A DNA stretch of 64,000 nt from Candidatus Aphodovivens avistercoris (GTDB lineage: Bacteria; Actinomycetota; Coriobacteriia; Coriobacteriales; Eggerthellaceae). The first letter of the stretch is position 1. Every line of letters begins with the position of its first letter. Shown here piece by piece: positions 26,823 to 33,811 of this stretch. The notes beneath the pieces were generated by a model. The model did no database searches. It was not told the DNA's origin and worked only from the letters and a program-made list of their open reading frames with translations. Both the position numbers and the translations under genes were made by a program. Location: contig DVIW01000017.1 of assembly GCA_018710945.1 (NCBI GenBank), positions 41,767 through 105,766 of the forward strand, in the 5' to 3' direction.

Positions 26823-27991
26823 TATGCCCTCTCCCCCTTCAGTTCCTCGGCGAACGCGGCCAGCTTCTCGGGCAGGTCCTCGTTCTTGGAGACAGGCCAC
26901 TGCATGCGGAAGAACGCCGCCGTCTTGACGCCCTTGGCCTCAAGCGACTTGCGCTGCTCGGGGTAATCCCAGGAGGCGGAGACGTCGCGATCGTGCATGT
27001 AGAACACCACGCCGTCTGCCTTGGTGGCTGCGGCGTCGGCATCCAGAGCCGCCACGCGATCGGCGACCAGCGTGCGGTTGGTGCGCGCGGGAGCCAGCAT
27101 GTAGCGGTTGACGACTGCAAGCATCGGATCGATGTCCGTGCTGCAGTCGGCGGAGAAGTAGCGGTCGCCCCAGTCATGGTCCTCGCCCACGACCACGCAG
27201 CCGGTAGCCTCGATGGCCTCGTAAAGGTCGGTCGAATCCTGCGGCGTGCCGGTCATGAACACGCGCGGGCCGTCCAGCTCGGGCCAATCCTGCGCGTCCT
27301 GCGCCACTTGACGGACCAGCTTGGCATGCTCGGCGCGATCCATGAAGAAGCCCGCACCGATGATGACCAGCGCCTCGGTGCCGGTGACGCGCGGCTTGTC
27401 GGCGCGGCGCAGCGCCTGGACCTCGCGCAAGGCGGCGTGCTGGTCGTTGCACACCTCGAAGGCGGCCTCAAGCTCCTCGTCGGTGATCAGGCGGCCGGTC
27501 CACTTCTCGACAGCGTCCTTGAAGCGGGCGACGACCTTCTCGTTCTCTTCCTGGTACATGCGGCGGCGCACCCACAGCCAGTCGATCCACTCAACAGGCG
27601 GCACGCGCAGCTGGCGCTCGGAACGGCGGATCTCGCGCAGGTACAGCCACATGCGCAGCTCGAAGTCGCTGGTGTGCGAAACGGCCAGATGGTCGCAGAA
27701 AGCATCGTAAGTGCCGTCCACGATCTTCTCGAACGTGGTGAAGATGGAGGGTTCGTAAGCCTGCTCCAGGTAGATGTTCGCGTAGTTCAGCTCCTTGCAG
27801 GGATCCGAAGCCACGCGGATGGGGAGCATGCCGGCGGCGATGATGATCTCGTCGGGCACGTCGGTGCCCAGCTCGGCGACCACCTTTCCGCCTTGCTCCT
27901 TCCAAGCGAGCGCCGCCTTGTCGCGGTTGGCGTACGCATCGTACAGCGCCGCGAATGCCTTGCTCTGCTTGGCGCAATCTCGAATTGCCAT
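26822..27991 (-). CDS. 2-Hydroxyacyl-CoA dehydratase-type subunit (alpha), Fe-S ligands apparently lost
   Basis: A 389-aa partner subunit, FldC/HgdB/BcrC-like: EIIIAAGMLPIRV at the start, then a two-domain Rossmann-like fold, with VFMTGTPQD and VVVGEDHDWGDRYF in the C-terminal half. In relatives, three cysteines in this subunit hold a second cluster or contact the first. Here the corresponding positions read AYEPS (78-82) and SHTSD (105-109), with no Cys. It may be structural, or the complex may use one cluster. It follows the transporter gene after a 135-bp gap with a hairpin. Confidence 0.83.
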   Translation of the reverse strand: MAIRDCAKQSKAFAALYDAYANRDKAALAWKEQGGKVVAELGTDVPDEIIIAAGMLPIRVASDPCKELNYANIYLEQAYEPSIFTTFEKIVDGTYDAFCDHLAVSHTSDFELRMWLYLREIRRSERQLRVPPVEWIDWLWVRRRMYQEENEKVVARFKDAVEKWTGRLITDEELEAAFEVCNDQHAALREVQALRRADKPRVTGTEALVIIGAGFFMDRAEHAKLVRQVAQDAQDWPELDGPRVFMTGTPQDSTDLYEAIEATGCVVVGEDHDWGDRYFSADCSTDIDPMLAVVNRYMLAPARTNRTLVADRVAALDADAAATKADGVVFYMHDRDVSASWDYPEQRKSLEAKGVKTAAFFRMQWPVSKNEDLPEKLAAFAEELKGERA

Positions 27992-28046
27992 TGAGAATTC
28001 TCCCCTCTATTGAACGTTATGCTCGAATGAGCACGGGGTTTATTCC

Positions 28047-28080
28047 GGGGAGGCGCCGCTCTCGCAGGCGGCGTCTCCCC
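28047..28080 (-). promoter_or_regulatory. Intercistronic hairpin between transporter and dehydratase genes
   Basis: A 13-bp stem with one G-T pair, 28047-28059 with 28068-28080, loop 8 nt. It lacks a T-run on the minus strand, so it looks more like an mRNA-stability or partial-termination element than a full terminator. Confidence 0.5.
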
Positions 28081-28126
28081 ACCCAGGCGTCCTTCAGAGC
28101 GTCTGGGGCAGTGCCGTCAATGCATC

Positions 28127-29431
28127 CTACAGCGGAATGAGGCCGATGGCCACGCAGGCTGCCAGGATGACCCAGCTGAACAGGATGCAAGGCACGAACT
28201 GCGTCTTGATCTGGTTCTTCACGTCCATGCCGGCAAGCTCCAGCGCCAGGTACGGCGTGGGGGTGAACAGGCACAGGTTCGTCGCGACGGTGTGGACCGC
28301 GAAGTAGGTGGCCATGAAGGCGACCGGATCCACGCCCAGCGGCTGGGTGAGCGCGCCGATGGTGGGCACGACGATGGCCGGAGAAGCGTTACCCAGGATG
28401 ATCTGCAGCGGGATGCACAGCGCGCAGACGACCAGCGGCAGGTGGATCAGGATGTCACCCGACAGACCAGCGGTGAGGTACACAGCCAGATCGTTGAAGG
28501 CACCGGTGCCGTTGGCAACGCCCAGGTACAGGGCCAGACCCAGCAGCGTGATGATGATGTTGATGAGCTTGCCGCCCTGAGCGCGCAGGTACGCACCCTG
28601 CTTCTTCGTGGAACCGTAGTTCGTGAGCAGCAGGATGATCAGACCGATGGCGAAGCCGATCTGGGCATTGATGATGCCTGTGAACAGCAGGACGATGATG
28701 GCGATCGTGAGGAGGGTGTCGAAGATCATCAGGCCCTTGTTGGTGATCTCGACCTTGGTCTCCTCGTCGATCTTGGCCTTCATTGCCGCGAACTCTTCCT
28801 CGGACAGCTTCTTGAAGTGACGCATCTGGCGCAAGCCGGAGCCGACAGCGATGATGAACGAGACGATGACGTGGATGACGATGACCGGGATGAGCATGCT
28901 CACCATGGTCATGGCGTCGCTGCTCACGTACGCGGAGTACTCGTTGACGGCGATGCACCACGGCATGTAAATGAGAGCGCCGGCGCCGAAGGTGTAGACC
29001 ATCATCAGCGAGGAGTTCTTCATGTTCATGCTCTCGTAGATCGGGCGCATGGCAGGCAGCGTGGTGACGCAGGACACAGCACCGGAACCGGAGAGGATCG
29101 ACACCATGGCCAGAAGGTTGGTGCAGCAAGAAACGACGATGGCATTATTGCCGACGCGCTTCATGACCCAACGGGTCAGAACCTTGAAGATGTTGGCTTC
29201 AACGAGGATGTTGAAGTAGAGGATGGCGAAGACCATCAGGAAGATCGTGCCTCCCAGAGTGGTCATGCCGGAGGTCAGGAAGCCGTTCAGGTCCCTGAAA
29301 GTGAAGCCCATGATCAGGGCGCCGACGACCGACACGCCTGCGAAGATCAGGCCCGCGTTCATGACGCCCTTGAGCAGCAATGCCACGATGGCGACAATCA
29401 TCAAGATTGCCACGATCATTGTGAGAGTCAT
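28127..29431 (-). CDS. CitMHS-family carboxylate transporter
   Basis: A 434-aa protein with about 11 membrane helices. Paired motifs are SGSGAVSCVTTLPAMRP in the first half and LGNASPAIVVPTIGAL in the second, characteristic of the citrate/ion transporter fold. The start at 29431 is set by AAAGGAG. It is the first gene of the dehydratase cluster and therefore probably brings in its organic acid. It is a distant relative of the transporter at 15.3-16.6 kb. Confidence 0.82.
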   Translation of the reverse strand: MTLTMIVAILMIVAIVALLLKGVMNAGLIFAGVSVVGALIMGFTFRDLNGFLTSGMTTLGGTIFLMVFAILYFNILVEANIFKVLTRWVMKRVGNNAIVVSCCTNLLAMVSILSGSGAVSCVTTLPAMRPIYESMNMKNSSLMMVYTFGAGALIYMPWCIAVNEYSAYVSSDAMTMVSMLIPVIVIHVIVSFIIAVGSGLRQMRHFKKLSEEEFAAMKAKIDEETKVEITNKGLMIFDTLLTIAIIVLLFTGIINAQIGFAIGLIILLLTNYGSTKKQGAYLRAQGGKLINIIITLLGLALYLGVANGTGAFNDLAVYLTAGLSGDILIHLPLVVCALCIPLQIILGNASPAIVVPTIGALTQPLGVDPVAFMATYFAVHTVATNLCLFTPTPYLALELAGMDVKNQIKTQFVPCILFSWVILAACVAIGLIPL

Positions 29432-30029
29432 AGCAACTCCTTTTCCCGGCCACGCTCGCACGCCGATCCCGCACATGCGCCCTTGGGCGTGGCGCGTATC
29501 CCCGCGCGAGCGTGGCCCCTTTTCTTGTCCCCTCGCAGCCGCCCGGCCATCGGAACGGCCGCGTGGCTGCATATTGCGCGCAGCCTGCCCGCTCGCATGG
29601 ACGGCGCCCGGTCACGGGAGGATGCCCGGACGCCGCCACGCGTTCGATCAGGGACGTTGCAAGGCGCGTCCGCCTTCTGCCGCCCGACCGCGCAGGCCCG
29701 CATGAGGTTGGAGGCGACTGCGAAACGAACGTGTGATCCGGAGTCGACGTTGCGCACCCTTGTCCGTCGCCTATCCCTCGCCACCATACTAGGCAGCGGA
29801 AGGGACGGCCGGAATAAACAGCTGCTGCCCGTATGTGGAGACAACGTGTTTACCCCTCGTTTGAACTGGTGTTACGCTGAAAATTGAAGAAGAGGGAACG
29901 TCGAAATGACGCCTGGGACAGAGAAGTCCGGCCAACGAAAAGACAGCGGGCCCGCACCGCGCAAGTCGATCACGCGGCGCGGGCCCGCCTCAGCGCCCGA
30001 CACGGCGCGCAGAACCAAACGAACGGCGA
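29432..30029. other. Intergenic region upstream of the acid-degradation cluster
   Basis: A 598-bp region with no supported gene. It holds the promoter region of the transporter (possible -10 TAGTAT on the minus strand near 29791) and, at the right end, the terminator of the LysR gene. The stretch around 29820-29910 is AT-richer and is a reasonable place for LysR binding. Confidence 0.5.
29946..29988 (-). terminator. Terminator-like hairpin after the LysR gene
   Basis: Two gcgggcccgc blocks (29946-29955, 29979-29988) that pair with each other, with an inner CGC/GCG step. No T-run, so a Rho-independent stop is uncertain. Confidence 0.5.
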
Positions 30030-30923
30030 TCAGTCGCCGTAGATGGAGCCCTCCAGGCTCTGCCTGATGCACTCCACCAGCTCGTCATCCAAGCTGGGGT
30101 GCGTGGTCTGCAGCACGACGTCGGTGACGAGGGGCTCTTCCTGCTCGGGCTCGATGAAGCGCTCGTCGTGCCACAGCGAGAGCTTCGTGTCGAAGCTCCT
30201 GATGTACGTTATGTAGTCGCCCGGCTCGCGCAGAAGCCGCGCGATGTACTCCTTGTCGACTTCCCGCAGCTTGAGCTCGAACCCCAGCTTGAGGCAGCGC
30301 TGCTCGAGGATCTGCACCCAGGTGAAGCTGGAGTACTCGGCAAGCACGGTGATGCGGCGGAAGTCGTCTGCCCGCAAGATGCCGCGGCGCCCTATCTCGC
30401 TGTCGCGGTTCACAAGCGGCGTAAAATTGCTCGTGGTCAGCACCGCATGCGGCAGGTCAGGCAGCGGATCGAGCTCGACCGACAGGAAGCGGTAATCGTA
30501 ACCGCCCTCCAGAAAGACCTTCGCCAGGCGGTCCTCCGGCTCGCGCATCATCACCGGCTCCACCGGGGAGTCGGGATGCAGCTTGCTGTAGGCCCGCGCT
30601 CCGTCGCAGATGACGTCGCCCAGCATGGAGTCGCGCCCGATGAGGTAGCGCGTCCGCTGGGAATGCTTCAGATCGGCCAGGTAGCGGTACGCCTCGTCCT
30701 CGGCGTCCACCATCTTCTGGAACATGCCCTTCAGCTGCGTGGCCTGCTCGGTGGGCACCATGCCCTGCGCCGTGCGGACGAACAGGCGCACACCCAACTT
30801 CGTCTCGAAGCGCTTGAGCGAGCGCGAAAGGCCCTGGGGCGAGATGAAAAGCTCGCTCGCCGCCTGGGACATGCTGCCGTCTTTGTAGATCGCCAAGAAA
30901 TAGCGAACCTCGTCCATGTTCAT
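30030..30923 (-). CDS. LysR-family transcriptional regulator
   Basis: A 297-aa regulator. The N-terminal winged HTH is clear: MDEVRYFLAIYKDGSMSQAASELFISPQGLSRSLKRFETKLGVRLFVRT. The C-terminal part is the inducer-binding domain. The start at 30923 has GGAGGGG upstream. It lies directly upstream of the transporter/dehydratase/CoA-transferase genes, in the same direction, so it probably controls them in response to the substrate. A promoter is visible in front of it. Confidence 0.9.
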   Translation of the reverse strand: MNMDEVRYFLAIYKDGSMSQAASELFISPQGLSRSLKRFETKLGVRLFVRTAQGMVPTEQATQLKGMFQKMVDAEDEAYRYLADLKHSQRTRYLIGRDSMLGDVICDGARAYSKLHPDSPVEPVMMREPEDRLAKVFLEGGYDYRFLSVELDPLPDLPHAVLTTSNFTPLVNRDSEIGRRGILRADDFRRITVLAEYSSFTWVQILEQRCLKLGFELKLREVDKEYIARLLREPGDYITYIRSFDTKLSLWHDERFIEPEQEEPLVTDVVLQTTHPSLDDELVECIRQSLEGSIYGD

Positions 30924-31296
30924 GCCGACGTTCCCCTCCGATGCGTTGAAGGCACGACAAGGCAGCGCACAGAAAACGATGCCCCCGCATGCATGCTTGC
31001 TGGCGCCCATTATATGCATTTTCGCGTACCGCGAGCAAAAGTCGCGTCCGGAGCTGGGGCATCTTTGAGTTTGCGCCCACAGAGGGCGACTGATCTTGGA
31101 CAGAATGCAACATTTGCCCAACTTCAACGTTCGAGGCGCGCCGCCCTTGCACCAGAGGCGGCTCATGATCTAAACTAATTCGTTGCAGGCAGCGAAGCCG
31201 TCCACCCTTGCGGCGAACTGCGCATCACGGGAGAACGCAACAACGCACGCATGTGCGCCGGCTTCTTGCTGGCGCTGTTCGATCAGGAGATTCTCC
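30924..31296. other. Divergent promoter region
   Basis: No gene. Minus strand: -35 TTGCTC (31033-31038), 18 bp, -10 TATAAT (31009-31014), for the LysR gene. Plus strand: -35 TTGCAC (31147-31152), 18 bp, -10 TAAACT (31171-31176), for the membrane protein. A gcatgcatgc palindrome lies near 30987-30996. Confidence 0.6.
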
Positions 31297-31806
31297 ATGG
31301 ATGTGACCAATCTCGTAACCGCTGTCCTGTTCCTGGTAGTGGCTTTCATCTGCCTGCGCTGGTACGGCACCATGAGCCAGGAAAACAAAGAGAAAAGCAG
31401 TCAGCAGCTCGCCCATGCCAACGCCAGCACCGAGGGGATCATCATCGGCGTTGAGCGTCTGAACGCCGCCTCGATGATCGAGGACTCAACCAACCTGCTG
31501 CACGTCGAATACGAGGCGAAGGGCGAAACCCGCCGCAGCACCGTCAAAGTCACCCGCACGGTGTACAACCGCTACCTGGGCATTCTGCGCAAGCTGAACC
31601 GCCAGCACCGCAAGTCCGAAACCGGCCTGCCGCCCAAGGAGGCGCTGCCCACCATCGAGCTGCACTACCGCAAGATGGACCCCGATACCGTCTGGTGCGA
31701 CGATTCTGTCAAAAACGAGCGCAAGCAGAACAAGATGTTCCTGGTGCTCGCCGTCATCAGCCTGGTCGCCGCCGCCATCTTCGGCTACGGCGCCATCGCA
31801 GGATAG
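31297..31806 (+). CDS. Uncharacterised membrane protein with N- and C-terminal helices
   Basis: A 169-aa protein with one membrane helix at each end (residues about 3-22 and 148-168) and a basic, soluble central domain of about 120 residues (VEYEAKGETRRSTVKVTRTVYNRYLG...LPTIELHYRKMDPDTVWCDD). The layout resembles DUF3592-type proteins. The function is unknown. The start follows AGGAG. It is monocistronic. Confidence 0.75.
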   Translation: MDVTNLVTAVLFLVVAFICLRWYGTMSQENKEKSSQQLAHANASTEGIIIGVERLNAASMIEDSTNLLHVEYEAKGETRRSTVKVTRTVYNRYLGILRKLNRQHRKSETGLPPKEALPTIELHYRKMDPDTVWCDDSVKNERKQNKMFLVLAVISLVAAAIFGYGAIAG

Positions 31807-31985
31807 GGCTTCGGCAGCAGAGAGCGTCCGTCAGAGCATAACGCCACAGCGAGCGCTGCGTCCCTTGCCTTCTGGCTTTTTTGCATGTTTCACTTGGCGT
31901 TTGAACTACGCAAAACGTTTTGAATGATTCTCCTAGAGACGAACCCGGCGAGTCAAACACAACGGGTCGACCCCCATCGCAGCCC

Positions 31986-32303
31986 CTACATCCTCCCTAT
32001 CCAAAAGCCGCTGTCCATGCGTTGGTGGAGGATGCGCTTGATGCGCACCTGGTCGCCCTCGATGGCGAAGAACGCGACATGCCGCTCGACTGGGATGAAC
32101 CGGTAACCGGAATCCGACCCGTCCGCGTAAAAGAACCGCGGCTGGGCCTCGGCCGTGTAATCCAGCGGCCGCAAACGGGTGCGCATCTTCTTCAGATAGG
32201 CGTCCGCCACCTGGCGCGACCGCGACATGCGGCACACATAGGCGCGGATGGCGCGCAGATCCTCGATGGCATCGTCAAGCAAGACCACCTCACACGCTTG
32301 CAT
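31986..32303 (-). CDS. RelE/ParE-superfamily toxin
   Basis: A 105-aa protein of the RelE/ParE/YafQ fold: VVLLDDAIEDLRAIRAYV at the start, RFFYADGSDSGYRFIPVERHVAFFAIEGDQVRIKRILHQRMD at the end, which matches the strand-strand-RIL-H pattern of these toxins. Such proteins cut mRNA on the ribosome or poison gyrase. It begins 14 bases inside the antitoxin gene, a usual arrangement. Confidence 0.85.
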   Translation of the reverse strand: MQACEVVLLDDAIEDLRAIRAYVCRMSRSRQVADAYLKKMRTRLRPLDYTAEAQPRFFYADGSDSGYRFIPVERHVAFFAIEGDQVRIKRILHQRMDSGFWIGRM

Positions 32304-32610
32304 GGCGCACCCGCTCGTCTTCGCCGCCCTCGCCCAGCGGTTCGGACAGAAGCTCTTCAAACGCCAGCTCGATGCCGGTGTAGGCCGACCGCCCGGCGCG
32401 CTCGTTCTCCTCCGCTTCGGAAAGGGCCTGCTCGGCGTACCTGCGCCAGGCAAGGTCGATCTGGTACGACTCGAAAGCGTCGATGTCCATGAGCACCAGG
32501 CTGCCGCGTCCGTTCTTCGTCAGGTAGATTGGCTCCTTCGTGCGCTTGGCAAGCTCCTCGATCTCCGCATAGTGGTTCCGCACGTCGGCGGAAGGAATGA
32601 TGGTCGGCAT
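32290..32610 (-). CDS. Phd/YefM-family antitoxin
   Basis: A 106-aa protein. The N-terminus (IIPSADVRNHYAEIEELAKRTKEPIYLTKNGRGSLVLMDIDAFE) is the DNA-binding Phd/YefM fold. The C-terminal half is acidic and should wrap the toxin. The start follows AAGGAGGG. The operon is autoregulated in such systems, and an AT-rich palindrome lies immediately upstream. Confidence 0.9.
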   Translation of the reverse strand: MPTIIPSADVRNHYAEIEELAKRTKEPIYLTKNGRGSLVLMDIDAFESYQIDLAWRRYAEQALSEAEENERAGRSAYTGIELAFEELLSEPLGEGGEDERVRHASV

Positions 32611-32635
32611 CGCACCCTCCTTGCAGCGTTGCAAT

Positions 32636-32664
32636 ATATCGTTATTATATCATAATTACGATAT
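32636..32664. promoter_or_regulatory. Operator/promoter palindrome of the toxin-antitoxin pair
   Basis: Two 13-nt arms (32636-32648 and 32652-32664) pairing with one mismatch around a 3-nt centre. It contains TATAAT on the minus strand. The sequence is strongly AT-rich in a GC-rich setting. It is the expected binding site for the antitoxin or its complex. Confidence 0.7.
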
Positions 32665-32817
32665 GTTCTTTATCAAACCGTCGGCTTGGCCGCCGCCCAG
32701 CCCCGCCCCCGCGCCGCAAGCCGTTCCAAATAATCCCGCAACGGCGGCTGATTCCTGGCGCGCAAGCGGTAAAATACGAGGTTGCGTGTATCCAACCTGA
32801 CGGAGGTTACGAACAAA

Positions 32818-33594
32818 ATGGCAAGCCCCACTTTCACGCTCACTTCCTACGATCCGGTGTACGCCGTGTGCGAGGAAGTGCGCATTCCCGAAGACGTCAT
32901 CAAGCAGCAGGCCCTGCGCTGGCTGCAGCTGAACATCGCCAAGAGCGGCGAGACCGCCAAGCTCACCGACAGCTGGGTGGACGAGCACTGCAAGGACTTC
33001 AGAAGCGTTGACGAGCTGCTCATCTTCATCCGCTACAACATGTACAAGGACAACCGCGAGGTGCAGCAGCTGGCCGACCAGGACGTCATCTGCCGCGAGC
33101 TGTCCAAGCGCCTGGTGGAAGAGCTCCCCGAGGACCTGGTGGAGGAGTCCATCGACGCCGCCATGTACCGCATGGAGGACATGGTCTACCGCAGCGGCCG
33201 CTCCATCGAGGGCTTCTGCGAAGAGCGCGGCATCACCGAGGAGCAGCTGCGCGCCGACGTGCGCGAGCGCGCCATCCAGAGCCTGAAGGAAGACTCCGCC
33301 CTGGCCGCCTACGCGGCGCATCGCGGCTACACGCTGGAGCCCGAGGACTTCTACGCCATCATCCCCGGCGAGAGCATCCAGGAGAAAGCCCGCAAGCGCC
33401 GCCAGATCGAGCTGGAAGGCCGCCTGGCCCCCATGGAGGAGTACGCCCTCAAGACCAAGGCGCTCAAGGAGATCATGGAGAACGCCATGATCAAGCGCAA
33501 GCCCACCGACACCGAGTGGCTGCGCTACGGCGACACCAGCGCCGACGTGCTGGAAGCCAACAAGCAGTTCCCCGACAGCTTCGTGTCGCTGTAG
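32818..33594 (+). CDS. Trigger factor C-terminal-domain-like protein
   Basis: A 258-aa all-helical protein related to the C-terminal chaperone cradle of trigger factor. It lacks the ribosome-binding N-domain and the FKBP domain. Similar segments include DLVEESIDAAMYRMEDMVYRSGRSIEGFCEERGITEEQLRADVRERA, which parallels the tig gene at 37.1-38.4 kb (PSYYVDFIRQDV...LQDFLLHNQLDSDDFKAQVSGEA). It probably acts as a cytoplasmic chaperone or assembly factor. The start is at 32818, with GGAGG 11 bases upstream. It ends at a very strong terminator. Confidence 0.75.
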   Translation: MASPTFTLTSYDPVYAVCEEVRIPEDVIKQQALRWLQLNIAKSGETAKLTDSWVDEHCKDFRSVDELLIFIRYNMYKDNREVQQLADQDVICRELSKRLVEELPEDLVEESIDAAMYRMEDMVYRSGRSIEGFCEERGITEEQLRADVRERAIQSLKEDSALAAYAAHRGYTLEPEDFYAIIPGESIQEKARKRRQIELEGRLAPMEEYALKTKALKEIMENAMIKRKPTDTEWLRYGDTSADVLEANKQFPDSFVSL

Positions 33595-33676
33595 GACCTG
33601 CGGAACCCGCCGGGCCGCTGGGCCGCCCGGCCCGCCAAAGCCCGCGCGGTCCAAGCAGCCGGCAACCGCTTGCGAC

Positions 33677-33712
33677 GAGGCGCCCGTCCCGGAACCCCGG
33701 GACGGGCGCCTC
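33677..33712 (+). terminator. Strong Rho-independent terminator
   Basis: A 16-bp perfect stem (33677-33692 with 33697-33712), AACC loop, followed by GCTTTTGG. Confidence 0.8.
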
Positions 33713-33768
33713 GCTTTTGGAAGAGGGAAGCGGAAGCGCGCTCCACCGGCGCCCCCTCCCCGAAACGC

Positions 33769-33797
33769 AAAGGGAGGGGCGATCCTCCCCTCCCTTT
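33769..33797 (-). terminator. Terminator of the glycyl-radical enzyme gene
   Basis: Arms aaagggagggg and cccctcccttt (11 bp), loop 7 nt, followed by short T-runs on the minus strand. It lies 15 bases after the stop codon. Confidence 0.65.
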
Positions 33798-33811
33798 CGC
33801 CAGCCGCCGCC

